A DNA stretch of 64,000 nucleotides from NCBI GenBank assembly GCA_964450865.1, contig CAYVHB010000002.1, positions 101,796 through 165,795 on the forward strand, given 5' to 3'. The notes beneath the pieces were generated by a model that worked only from the letters and a program-made list of their open reading frames with translations, was not told the origin of the DNA and ran no database searches. Positions 46,421 to 55,444 of the stretch are shown here, piece after piece. Position 1 is the first letter of the stretch; each line of letters begins with the position of its first letter. Source of the stretch: CAYVHB01 sp964450865 (GTDB lineage: Bacteria; Bacillota; Clostridia; Saccharofermentanales; UBA5734). Made by a program: the position numbers and the translations under genes.

Positions 46421-47959
46421 ATGAGCATTTTTGCCAAAAACAAATCCGATCAGCCGGGTGACGGCAAGAGACAACCGGGTCGTGCGGCTGCCCGTCCGGC
46501 GGTTGATCGCCGCAATAAAAATCTGAAAATGTTTTCCATCACCTCAACCATCCTGTTCCTGGTGATCCTGCTGGTGTTCAACCTGGTGTTTGACAGCCTG
46601 CTGGGCAGCAAGCTCAAATGGGACTGGACCAGGGGTGACCTGTACAGCATCGGCGATGTCAGCAAGCAGATCCTGGCCAGGATGGACAAGGATGTGCAGA
46701 TCATCGGCCTTTTTACCGAGGCGTCAGCCGGTGATTTTGGCTATACATCGATTCTGCCCATGCTTGATGATTATGTCAGCAACAGCGGCGGCCGCGTCAG
46801 CAAGCGTTTTGTTGATCCGGATAAAACCCCCGGCATCCTCAAGGAAATCGATCCGAATGGCTACGCCAAAGCCGGGCGCGGCAGCTTTGCCGTCTATTGC
46901 CAGGCGACCGGCAAAACCAAGACCGTTGGTTACAATGACATCTTTGCCACTTCGATGGATTACACGACCTACCAGGAAACCCTGACCGGCATCACGGCCG
47001 AGCAGAGCCTGACTGGTGCGATCAAGTATGTGCTGTCGGCGACCACACCGGTTATCTATTTCACCAGCGGCCATGATGAGCTTGATTACGAAACAGAATA
47101 CAGCGCGATGGTCAGTATCCTGCGCAACAATAATTTCGATGTCAGGAAGCTTGAGCTGTTCAATCTGGCCGAGATTCCGGCGGACTGTTCAACCCTGATC
47201 CTGGCTGACCCGAAAAAGGATCTGACCACGGCGGAAAGCAAGCTGATCGGCACCTACCTGCGCAGCGGCGGCGGCCTGATGGTTATCAGCAGCTACAGCA
47301 ATGTCACCTTCCCGCAGCTGAATACCCTCCTGCAGGATTACGACCTGGAACTGACCGGCAACAAGATCCGCGAAGGTGACAAGGATCACCGCTACAATGA
47401 CGATCCCTACCTGCTGCGGGCCATCGCACCGGCTTCGACCCTGACGACGACAGCCATTGACGGCTTCACCCTTGCTGATAACGTCCGGGCTGTCAGTCGC
47501 CTGAGCAGCGGCAAGGACTATATCACGGTCGAACCGGTCCTGACCACGTCGGCCCAGGGTTTCCAGGAAACGAACGGTGATCCCAATGCCAGTTCGGCGG
47601 CCGGGACCCAGCTCATTTCGCTGATTTCCGAGAATAAGGGCGCCATTGACGGCCAGACGATCACCGAATCGGCCCGCGTGATGGTCATGGGCAGCAGCTC
47701 GATCTTCAACAGTGACCTGGTCAATACCTTTGGCAATAATATCTACAATGCCGGCCTGTTCTACTTCAGCGTGCGCTGGCTTTCCAATGAATCAGCTGCT
47801 GATTCGCTGTATATCGAGGCCAAGACGCCGCCGTCCTATGCGCTGACCAGTGGCAACACTTCACTGAACGTGATCGTCGCCCTGGCGGTCATGATCCTGA
47901 TCCCGCTGTTCTTGCTGATCCTGGCCGCCGTGGTCTATCGCAAGCGCCGTCATCTGTAA
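46421..47959 (+). CDS. GldG-like ABC auxiliary protein
   Basis: This 512-residue protein has a transmembrane helix near residues 35-58 (FSITSTILFLVILLVFNLVF) and another at the C-terminus (LNVIVALAVMILIPLFLLILAAVVY). The large outer domain between them holds WDWTRGDLYSIGDVSKQIL, the ABC-auxiliary family signature (PF09822, the GldG group), and TTPVIYFTSGHDELDYETEYS, the GHGE-like turn. The start at 46421 follows AGAGGAGAC. The 156-base gap before it has no clear terminator, so it is likely part of the same operon. Confidence 0.9.
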   Translation: MSIFAKNKSDQPGDGKRQPGRAAARPAVDRRNKNLKMFSITSTILFLVILLVFNLVFDSLLGSKLKWDWTRGDLYSIGDVSKQILARMDKDVQIIGLFTEASAGDFGYTSILPMLDDYVSNSGGRVSKRFVDPDKTPGILKEIDPNGYAKAGRGSFAVYCQATGKTKTVGYNDIFATSMDYTTYQETLTGITAEQSLTGAIKYVLSATTPVIYFTSGHDELDYETEYSAMVSILRNNNFDVRKLELFNLAEIPADCSTLILADPKKDLTTAESKLIGTYLRSGGGLMVISSYSNVTFPQLNTLLQDYDLELTGNKIREGDKDHRYNDDPYLLRAIAPASTLTTTAIDGFTLADNVRAVSRLSSGKDYITVEPVLTTSAQGFQETNGDPNASSAAGTQLISLISENKGAIDGQTITESARVMVMGSSSIFNSDLVNTFGNNIYNAGLFYFSVRWLSNESAADSLYIEAKTPPSYALTSGNTSLNVIVALAVMILIPLFLLILAAVVYRKRRHL

Positions 47960-48014
47960 ACGTCGCGACCGGCGCCACGAGCCGCCATCTGGAAGTCATC
48001 GGGAGGTTCTTTTC

Positions 48015-49562
48015 ATGAATAGACAAATGCGAAACCTGGTCATCATGCTCATCGTCCTGGTGTCGCTGGTCGGGACCTGGCTGGCCGTCCGCTTCGTGCC
48101 CGGACTGAATCCGGCCGCGACCACCACCACGACAACCGAGGCCAGCCTGGCCGATGTGTTTGCCCTCGATGCGAAGGCTGTAGCCCGCATCGAGATCAGC
48201 AACGCCGGGGGCAAGCTGACGCTGCTGCCGGTTGAGTCCAAGGCCACGGACGGCACTGTGACGATCAGCTGGCAGCTTGACGGCGCCGGATCATACCCCA
48301 TCTCCAGCAGTGCCCTGGAGTCCCTGGCCAGTGAAGTGCTGACCATTGCGGCGGTTGACGAGATCGCCACCGGTGCCGGCCAGGCGGACCTGGCACAATA
48401 TGGACTGGCCCAGCCCAGGGCGACGATGACCGTAACCGGCAAGGACAACAGCCGGCATGTCATCAGCCTGGGCGATCCGCTGCCATCCGGCAATGGGGAT
48501 TATGTCATGCTTGCGGATACCGGCCGGGTCTGCTCGGCGGCGTCCACGCTCGCTGACCAGGCGGGCAAGACCTTGCTTGATTTGCTCGATGATACCCGGG
48601 TGAATGGCGGTTTGGCCAGCAGTGACCTGACCGGCTTTCGCTTCAGCCGGCAAAAGGACCAGCTGCGCCTGGTGGCGGCCTGCCAGTCAGTCAAGGATGA
48701 AGCCTCTGGCAGCAGCAGCCTGACCTTCACGGTTAAAGAACCACTGGTTCGTGCCGGCAATGACAGCAACCTGCTTAACCTGGTCAATACCGCACTCAAT
48801 ACCGGGGTTGTCCGCTTTGTTGAACTCGATCCGCAAGATCTGGCCAAGTACGGCCTGGACAAGCCCCAGCTCAGTTTTACCCTGCAGTCTGCCCAGTCAA
48901 CGGTGAACATCGATATCGGCCAGGCCGTCGGTGACGGTCAGTCATATGCCCGAAGCAGCGCCCTGCCGGCAGTTTTCATCGTGAATGACAGTGCGCTCAC
49001 GGCTGTTGACCTGAAGCTGGTCGATCTCGTTGATCCGTTTGTTGCCCTCGAAAGCATCTGGGCTGTATCGGCTGCTGATTTCAAGGCCGGCGATGTGGCG
49101 TTCCAGACGACAATCACCATGAATAAAGACCAGAAGATCGGTGATGAAGCCGTGAAAGTGACGCTGGATGGCCGTGATGCCAAAATTGTCAGCCAGAGCC
49201 AGGCCAGCCTGTACAGTGCCTTCTACCAGCGGCTGATCGGCCTGACCTATGCCGGCTTCGAACCGGCGGCGCAGCCGGCCAATACCCGCGATGCCAGCCT
49301 GGTCTATCAGCTGGAGGCCAGCGCCGACACTGGCGAGCCGGCCCGGACGAAATCAGTTGAATTCAGCCGCCGTGATGCGTATACTGATTATGTGTTTATC
49401 GATGGCGTCTACCAGGGCGGCTACGTCGATCACGAATCGGCCTTCAACGCGCAGCGTTCCGGCACGGAAGGCATCATCGTCGCTTACAGGCATCTGCTTT
49501 ACGCCATGGATCACGCGGTTGACGGCGTATTCAACACCGAGCAGGGTTATCCGCCCGGATAA
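48015..49562 (+). CDS. DUF4340 family lipoprotein-like/membrane-anchored protein
   Basis: The 515-residue protein has a signal-anchor helix (NLVIMLIVLVSLVGTWLAVRF, about 7-27) and a Thr-rich stretch, then repeats of the DUF4340 fold: ADLAQYGLAQPRATMTVT and LAKYGLDKPQLSFTLQ are the two typical YGL-x-P elements, plus FRFSRQKDQLRLV. It is predicted to lie outside the membrane. DUF4340 genes usually follow GldG-like genes. Its function is unknown, and a periplasmic or extracytoplasmic partner for the transporter is the natural inference. Confidence 0.88.
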   Translation: MNRQMRNLVIMLIVLVSLVGTWLAVRFVPGLNPAATTTTTTEASLADVFALDAKAVARIEISNAGGKLTLLPVESKATDGTVTISWQLDGAGSYPISSSALESLASEVLTIAAVDEIATGAGQADLAQYGLAQPRATMTVTGKDNSRHVISLGDPLPSGNGDYVMLADTGRVCSAASTLADQAGKTLLDLLDDTRVNGGLASSDLTGFRFSRQKDQLRLVAACQSVKDEASGSSSLTFTVKEPLVRAGNDSNLLNLVNTALNTGVVRFVELDPQDLAKYGLDKPQLSFTLQSAQSTVNIDIGQAVGDGQSYARSSALPAVFIVNDSALTAVDLKLVDLVDPFVALESIWAVSAADFKAGDVAFQTTITMNKDQKIGDEAVKVTLDGRDAKIVSQSQASLYSAFYQRLIGLTYAGFEPAAQPANTRDASLVYQLEASADTGEPARTKSVEFSRRDAYTDYVFIDGVYQGGYVDHESAFNAQRSGTEGIIVAYRHLLYAMDHAVDGVFNTEQGYPPG

Positions 49563-49638
49563 ATCTGAAGAGACAGCCCTGGTCCGGCCAGTCCGGTCGC
49601 CAGCTTGCGGGCTGGCAGAAAGGCAACGAACCAGATAA

Positions 49639-50790
49639 ATGTCACAATACCGACGTTCTACAAAACACCAGCGCAGCCGGGCCAGCCTGATTATTGTAAT
49701 CGTGCTGGCTTTCCTGCTTCTGGCTGCGGCTGTCGTCCTGGTTTACAGCATGCCGCAGGAGTCCTCGGCCCTGCCAACCACCGAGACCGCGCCGACCCAG
49801 CCGGCCCTGGACCTCGGCTTTGCCTGCGATGCTGTCGAAGCCCAGAAGCTGTACCCTTTCCTGGACGGTGTCGTCAAGCTGACAGCCAACCGGCTGGCCT
49901 GCCTCAGTATCCAGGGCGAAGAGATCTTCGCCAGCGAACTCAATATGGCGTCGCCCTATTGTGTCCAGAAAGACCGCTGGCTGGTGGCTGCTGACCGGGA
50001 TGGCAACAGCTACACCTGCATCAATGGCCAGGGCGTCCTCTATAGCGGCAGCCGGCCGGGCCGGATCAGTGGCGTGGCGATCAATCAGGACGGCATGGTC
50101 GCCCTGATCGAGGATCGCCCGGACAGCAAGGGCGTCATTTCCGTTCTGGCCCCTGAAACTGGCCAGCTGCTTTTTGAGCTGTTTTTGCCCGAGTCGGGCT
50201 ATGTGCTGTCCGTATCATTTGACCCGACCGGCGCTTTTTTTGACATCGCCCTGCTGAATACCGACGGCGCGACCGTCCGGCCGATGATCAAGCGCTACAG
50301 CACGGCCGGCGCCATGATTGGCCAGCGCATTCCCGATTTGAGCGAAATTTATCCGCTGGTCGTCTATGACCAGGCAGCCAATCCGGTCCTCTGCAGCGCC
50401 CAGGACCTGGCGGCGGTGTCCTACACCAGCGAGGAAATTCTTTATCAGCAGAAATTTACCCAGATTCAGGCGGTTGCCCAGACAGATAAGGGCCTGATGG
50501 TGTTGGCGACAGAGCAACTCGGTGGTAAACTATGGCTGTATCCGCTGCGCAAGGATGGCCAGACTGACACGGCCCTGGCTATTGGCGAGCAGGTCACGGA
50601 CCTGGCCGGCAACGGCCCGCTGGTGGCGATGGGCAGCGGAACCCGTGTGCTGGTCTATGATGCCGGCAAGCGCGCCATCATTTTTGAGCAGAATATGGCT
50701 GTTGATGTCTTGCGGGTCGGCCTTGGCGACGACAGGACCCTGACGGTCGTAACCCGCAACGGTGTGCATCGACTGGCCATCCGTTCCTGA
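49639..50790 (+). CDS. Membrane-anchored propeller-like protein, DUF5711-like
   Basis: The 383-residue protein has one N-terminal helix (ASLIIVIVLAFLLLAAAVVLVY, about 15-36) and a repetitive beta-rich outer domain of blades such as RLACLSIQGEEIFA, YTCINGQGVLYSG, VALIEDRPDSKGVISVLAPETGQLLFEL and GSGTRVLVYDAG. This pattern resembles a WD/PQQ-type beta-propeller. It fits the clostridial DUF5711 group, though I am less sure of the family name. It starts 76 bases after DUF4340 and is probably the last gene of the Gld-like locus. It could bind a ligand or peptidoglycan at the surface (inference). Confidence 0.62.
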   Translation: MSQYRRSTKHQRSRASLIIVIVLAFLLLAAAVVLVYSMPQESSALPTTETAPTQPALDLGFACDAVEAQKLYPFLDGVVKLTANRLACLSIQGEEIFASELNMASPYCVQKDRWLVAADRDGNSYTCINGQGVLYSGSRPGRISGVAINQDGMVALIEDRPDSKGVISVLAPETGQLLFELFLPESGYVLSVSFDPTGAFFDIALLNTDGATVRPMIKRYSTAGAMIGQRIPDLSEIYPLVVYDQAANPVLCSAQDLAAVSYTSEEILYQQKFTQIQAVAQTDKGLMVLATEQLGGKLWLYPLRKDGQTDTALAIGEQVTDLAGNGPLVAMGSGTRVLVYDAGKRAIIFEQNMAVDVLRVGLGDDRTLTVVTRNGVHRLAIRS

Positions 50791-50927
50791 TCCTGGCCTG
50801 TTGACTGCTGCCATTCAATTCTGGTCAAAACAATCCGAGATCAATCCGTGATTCACTGACAATACCGCCCCATTAACCATTGACAATCGAACAAGGCATT
50901 TGAAAAACGCGAGGCATTTAAAAAAGC

Positions 50928-52943
50928 ATGGAAACACCTGCTGACCCTCCCCGAGAACCTGAGCCTGACCCGCAAACGCCTGGCCTGAATCCGGAGCGGC
51001 CTGACACTGGCACTCCCAGGCAAAATCAGCTGCTAGCCGCGGAGAATCCCGTCCAGCCGGAACAGCCGGCTGTCCCGGTTTATCTGGACCGGTCGGACGT
51101 ACCCTGGGCTGACCGCTGGCGGCTTGAGGATATTTTTGCGACCGATGCGGCCTGGGAAACTGAACTGGCCGCGCTAGCCGGCCGGATTGCCGACCTGGCG
51201 GCCTATCAGGGCCGACTGGCTGACGATGCCCTGACGCTGGCTGCCGCCCTTGATCTATCCAGTGCGCTGGATGAAGCTTTCGCCGAATTGCAGGCTTATG
51301 CCCACATGCGCCGCGATGAGGATCACAGTCTTTCCTTGTATCAGGACATGAACGATCGCGTGACCGGGCAATATTATGACTATGCGGCCCGCACCGCTTT
51401 CCTGCTGCCTGAACTGGCCCGGATCGACCCGGCTGTCCTGGACGACTGGCTGAACTCGACACCGGCCCTGGCTGCCCACCGGCAGCCGCTGCGCGAGGTT
51501 ATCCGCAACCGGCCGCATATCCTCAGTGAAGCCGAGGAGAGCCTGCTGTCCCGCTTTGGTCCGGTTAATGAGGGCATTGGTGATGTTTTCAGCATGCTCG
51601 ATACGGTTGACATCAATCTGGGATCCATCACGGGCGCCGATGGCCAGCCGCTGCCCCTGACGCATGCCCGTTTTGCCCAGTTGCGCGAGGACCCGGACCG
51701 CCGCCTGCGCGCGGACAGCTTCCGGCAGGTTCACCAGGCCTACGCCGGCATGGGCCAGACACTGGCCACACTTTACAGCTTGCGGGTCAAGGCCGACCTG
51801 CTGTTTTCGGCGGCCCGCCGCCATCCGGATGCCCTCAGTGCCGCGCTTTTTGCCGACAATCTGCCGGCGGATCTCTATCATAACCTGATCACGACGATCC
51901 ATGGCGGCCAGCCCGTGCTCAACCGCTATTTTGCCTTGCGCCGCCAGCTGCTCGACCTGCCGGATCTGCATATTTATGATACCTATCTGCCCTTGAGCCA
52001 GCTGCCGCCCCGTCATTTCAGCTACAGCGAAGCCGCAGCCATGGTGCGGGACAGCCTGCAGATCCTGGGCCCTGAATATCTGGCGGTGGTGGACCAGCAT
52101 CTGGCCGACCGCTGGATTGACGTTTATGAGACTCCGGGCAAGGCCAACGGCGCCTATTCCTGGGGTACTTACCGGACTCATCCCTTTATCCTGCTTAATT
52201 ACAGCGGCATGCTGTCGGACGTCTTTACCCTGGCCCACGAGCTGGGCCACAGCCTGCATACCTGGTATGCCAATCGCCACCAGCCTTTTACCATGTCCCA
52301 CTATCCGATTTTCCTGGCGGAAATTGCCTCGACGGTCAATGAGAACCTGCTGATGCACCACCTGCTCAGCCAGTGTGATACGACAACGGTTGCCGGGCGG
52401 ACCGAGAAAATCTGGCTGCTCAGCCACTTCCTGGAGACTTTCCGACTGACGGTTTTCCGGCAGACGATGTTTGCCGAGTTTGAATGGCAAGTCCATCACA
52501 AGGCCCGGCAGGGCGAGTCCCTGACCGCCGACAGCCTTGGCCGCCTGTACCGCGACCTGCTCAGCCAGTATTTCGGGCCGGATGTGGTGATTGACGACTT
52601 TATGCAATGGGAATGGGCCCGGATTCCGCACTTCTATTCTGCTTTTTATGTTTATAAATATGCTACCGGCTTTGCGGCCGCTGTCGCCATCAGCCAGGCC
52701 ATCCGGCAGCAGGGGGATCCGGCTGTCGCGCGTTACCTGGCCTTCCTGGCTGCCGGTGGCTCTGACTATCCGCTGGACTTGCTGCAGCAGGCCGGGGTTG
52801 ATATGCTGACGCCGTTGCCGGTAGAAGCGGCGCTGGCAGCCTTCGCCGCCAGCCTTGACGAACTGGCCAGCCTGGTCGCTCAGGACCGGCCAGCTTCCGC
52901 CGGACCGCCGGGTACCCCGGACCTTGCCGGTCCGGCCGTATAA
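50928..52943 (+). CDS. pepF: Oligoendopeptidase F (M3 family)
   Basis: PepF is a cytosolic zinc peptidase that cuts short peptides. The 671 residues contain the zinc site HELGHSLHTWY (HExxH with Glu in the EIASTVNEN helix as third ligand), VYETPGKANGAYSWGTYRTHPFILLNY, and FYVYKYATGFAAAVAISQAI, which define M3B. It is about 70 residues longer than usual because of a Pro/Glu-rich N-terminus (1-45), poorly conserved; RSDVPWADRWRLEDIFAT is the normal family beginning. The ribosome binding site before the ATG is weak, so the start is less certain than the family. Confidence 0.94.
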   Translation: METPADPPREPEPDPQTPGLNPERPDTGTPRQNQLLAAENPVQPEQPAVPVYLDRSDVPWADRWRLEDIFATDAAWETELAALAGRIADLAAYQGRLADDALTLAAALDLSSALDEAFAELQAYAHMRRDEDHSLSLYQDMNDRVTGQYYDYAARTAFLLPELARIDPAVLDDWLNSTPALAAHRQPLREVIRNRPHILSEAEESLLSRFGPVNEGIGDVFSMLDTVDINLGSITGADGQPLPLTHARFAQLREDPDRRLRADSFRQVHQAYAGMGQTLATLYSLRVKADLLFSAARRHPDALSAALFADNLPADLYHNLITTIHGGQPVLNRYFALRRQLLDLPDLHIYDTYLPLSQLPPRHFSYSEAAAMVRDSLQILGPEYLAVVDQHLADRWIDVYETPGKANGAYSWGTYRTHPFILLNYSGMLSDVFTLAHELGHSLHTWYANRHQPFTMSHYPIFLAEIASTVNENLLMHHLLSQCDTTTVAGRTEKIWLLSHFLETFRLTVFRQTMFAEFEWQVHHKARQGESLTADSLGRLYRDLLSQYFGPDVVIDDFMQWEWARIPHFYSAFYVYKYATGFAAAVAISQAIRQQGDPAVARYLAFLAAGGSDYPLDLLQQAGVDMLTPLPVEAALAAFAASLDELASLVAQDRPASAGPPGTPDLAGPAV

Positions 52944-52983
52944 GCCCGGCCATACCTGGCAGATCATTGAATACATCGCCAAG

Positions 52984-53023
52984 CATGAAATCAGCATTTC
53001 ATATATAAACATGAAATCAGCAT
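52984..53023. repeat. CATGAAATCAGCAT direct repeat with hairpin
   Basis: The 14-base sequence occurs at 52984-52997 and 53010-53023. ATGAAA-TCAGCA-TTTCAT (52985-53002) is a perfect small hairpin. It lies between pepF and the CYTH gene. Confidence 0.75.
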
Positions 53024-53156
53024 GTCATGCCGTTCAAATCCCGATACGATTGCTTACAGAACCATTGTACCGAAACAATTCAGTCAGTTTGCCGTCCGAC
53101 GACGGCCCTGCGACCGGACAGCCGGTCGGGGTTGCTCACAACAGGAGGATTATAAC

Positions 53157-53831
53157 TTGGAAACCGAATTGAAACTGCGTTTTAAACAGGCTGACGGCCA
53201 GCAGACATTCCTCGATGACCCCTGGGTCCAGCGCCTGATCATGCCCTATTCGCAGCGGATAATCGAAATGAAGAGCCAGTATTACGACACGAAAAACCAG
53301 GATCTGTCCCGCCGCCAGATGACCTTGCGCATGCGCCAGGAAGGTGACCTGCACGTTGTCACCATAAAGGGAAGCGACAAATCCAATTCGGCGCTGCACC
53401 AGCGCCAGGAATGGTCGGTGGAACTGGAGGACTGGGATGGCGACCTGAGCACCGGTCTCGATACCAGCTGGTTCCTGCGCTCGGCGGTCAGCGATGGCGA
53501 TCCGGACAATATGCTGCGCGAGGCCTTGCGTCTCGTTGACAAAAAGCCGCTGATCGAGATCTGCCAGGCTGATTTCGTGCGCACGGCCTTTGACGTGGGT
53601 TACGGCGACACGTTGATGGAACTGGCCCTGGACTACGGTACACTGACAGCCGGTGAGTTGAGCGAGACTGTTAATGAGCTTGAGCTTGAACTCAAGGAGG
53701 GCGACGTGCGCGACCTGGTCGAGCTGGGCCAGGAACTGCAGGCCCGCTTGCCTGTCGAGCCGGAAACAAAGAGTAAATTTGCCCGTTGCGTGGCGATGCT
53801 GCGCCGGCAGAAAATAACCGGCAGAAAATAA
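53157..53831 (+). CDS. CYTH domain protein (probable inorganic triphosphatase)
   Basis: CYTH enzymes fold into a tunnel that binds triphosphate and divalent metal; many hydrolyse inorganic triphosphate or ATP. The 224 residues start METELKLRF, the EtELK pattern being the conserved ExExK motif, and continue with MTLRMRQEGDLHVVTIKGSDK (basic substrate-binding residues) and NELELELKEGDVRDLVELGQEL. The start is a TTG at 53157, eight bases after AGGAGG; no nearby ATG gives the motif at the N-terminus. The product is long compared with simple ThiT-type CYTH proteins but within range for bacterial triphosphatases. Its stop is five bases before the next gene. Confidence 0.88.
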   Translation: METELKLRFKQADGQQTFLDDPWVQRLIMPYSQRIIEMKSQYYDTKNQDLSRRQMTLRMRQEGDLHVVTIKGSDKSNSALHQRQEWSVELEDWDGDLSTGLDTSWFLRSAVSDGDPDNMLREALRLVDKKPLIEICQADFVRTAFDVGYGDTLMELALDYGTLTAGELSETVNELELELKEGDVRDLVELGQELQARLPVEPETKSKFARCVAMLRRQKITGRK

Positions 53832-53836
53832 AATGA

Positions 53837-55408
53837 ATGGCCAGACGATCGCGATCAGCTGAACGGAGCAATCCAGGGCCGGGCGTCTCCGGCCCTGAAC
53901 TTGCGGCTGCGGATTATGTGATTCAGCAGCCAGGTCCAGGTGATCCTTTGGCTGCACCTTATGTGCCGATCATCATCGTTGGTGGTGGCGCCGCCGGCCT
54001 GCTGGCTGCTATATCAGCCGCCCGGACTCTGCAGATAGCAGGCTGCCCGGCCGGCCATGCCGGCCAGCCCCGGGTCATGATCCTGGAACGCATGGACAAA
54101 GTGGGCCGCAAATTGCTGGCTACCGGCAATGGCCGCTGTAACCTGAGCAATCGCCAGGCCGGCCCGGACCGCTATTATGGGCGCGATCCGCGTTTTGCCC
54201 GCGGCGCGTTGCACCGCTTTCCGGTTGAGCAGACGCTGGCCTTTTTTGCCGGGATCGGGCTGCCTTGCCGGGAGGAAGAGGAGGGCCGGTTTTATCCTTA
54301 TAGCCAGCAGGCTGCCGCTGTCCTCGATTTGTTGCGTCAGGAGGCGGGCCGGTTGCAGGTGCAAGAGCAAACCCATGCTGCGGTTACGCGCCTGACCAGG
54401 CTGGAGCCTGCAGCCGATCATTCGGAATCGATCCCGGCGTCCGCTGGGCGTTTTCTTGTTGAAACCCGGACCGGTGCGCGCTGGCGGGCTGGATCCGTGA
54501 TCCTGGCGGCCGGCGGCCAGGCTGCCCCAGCCCTGGGCAGTGATGGCAGTGGCTTGCTGCTGGCCAGTCAGCTCGGTCATGCGATCATCCCGCCATTTCC
54601 GGCGCTGGTCCAGGTCTGTACCGCCGGCAAAGCGGCCGGCGCCATGTCCGGGGCCCGTTTCCTCGGCCAGATCCAGTTGCTGGAAGTCGCCAGCCAGAAG
54701 ATCCTGGCCCGGCAAAGTGGCGAGATCCTGTTTACGGATGATGGTGTATCCGGTATTCCCGTTTTTCAGATTTCCCGTCAGGCCGGCGCCTGGCTGCAGG
54801 CCGCAGCCGCGATGGATCCGGGTGCCGGCTTCGCAGCCAGCAGCCGGATTGCAGTAGACCGGATTGCAGCCTCCCAGCCTGCAGCGTCAGGTCTGCAGCT
54901 GCGACTCGATTTCATGCCGGATTTTACGTCATCCCAGCTGGTGGAGATGCTGGAAGCCCGCCGCCAGCGCCAGCCCGGCCTGCCTGCCAGTGAATGGCTG
55001 ACCGGCCTGGTCCATAAACGGATCGGCCAGCAGCTGGTCCGCGAACTGCCGGATCTGCACCCCGCGCTTGAACTGGCGCGGCTGCGTATCACGCACAGCC
55101 GGCAACTGGCGGGCTATCTGAAAGGCTGGACGCTTGGCGTCAGCAGCACGCGTGGCTGGACTTCAGCCCAGGTCATGGCTGGCGGCCTGGCCTGCAGCGA
55201 ATTCTATCCGGACCGCCTGGAGTCCCGGCGCTGCCCGGGCCTGTTTGCGGCCGGTGAAATCCTCGATATCGACGGTGATTGCGGCGGCTTTAATCTGCAA
55301 TGGGCCTGGTCAAGCGGCTTCGTGGCTGGCCAGCAGGCCGCCCGGCTGGTATCAGGCGATATTTTCCCGTCCGCTGGCCCCGGCCGGCAGCCGGACCTGC
55401 CATATTAA
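53837..55408 (+). CDS. FAD-dependent oxidoreductase, HI0933/BaiN family
   Basis: This 523-residue flavoprotein begins its Rossmann domain with VPIIIVGGGAAGLLAAISAA and then LERMDKVGRKLLATGNGRCNLSNR, a signature of the HI0933 (aminoacetone-oxidase-like, BaiN) family. SGEILFTDDGVSGIPVFQIS and WTSAQVMAGGLACSEFYPDRLESR are also typical; the tail CPGLFAAGEILDIDGDCGGFNLQWAWSSGFVAG completes the FAD site. The first 45 residues are a polar extension. BaiN members reduce bile-acid intermediates in some gut Clostridia, but most relatives have unknown substrates, so I assign only the family. Confidence 0.9.
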   Translation: MARRSRSAERSNPGPGVSGPELAAADYVIQQPGPGDPLAAPYVPIIIVGGGAAGLLAAISAARTLQIAGCPAGHAGQPRVMILERMDKVGRKLLATGNGRCNLSNRQAGPDRYYGRDPRFARGALHRFPVEQTLAFFAGIGLPCREEEEGRFYPYSQQAAAVLDLLRQEAGRLQVQEQTHAAVTRLTRLEPAADHSESIPASAGRFLVETRTGARWRAGSVILAAGGQAAPALGSDGSGLLLASQLGHAIIPPFPALVQVCTAGKAAGAMSGARFLGQIQLLEVASQKILARQSGEILFTDDGVSGIPVFQISRQAGAWLQAAAAMDPGAGFAASSRIAVDRIAASQPAASGLQLRLDFMPDFTSSQLVEMLEARRQRQPGLPASEWLTGLVHKRIGQQLVRELPDLHPALELARLRITHSRQLAGYLKGWTLGVSSTRGWTSAQVMAGGLACSEFYPDRLESRRCPGLFAAGEILDIDGDCGGFNLQWAWSSGFVAGQQAARLVSGDIFPSAGPGRQPDLPY

Positions 55409-55444
55409 CATCCCCGCTAATTGCCTGAAGGATGGTAACCGCCC

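Noticed and set aside
51255..53012. 585-residue open frame on the reverse strand opposite pepF
   Set aside because: Shadow of pepF, which is a clear M3 peptidase with HExxH on the forward strand.
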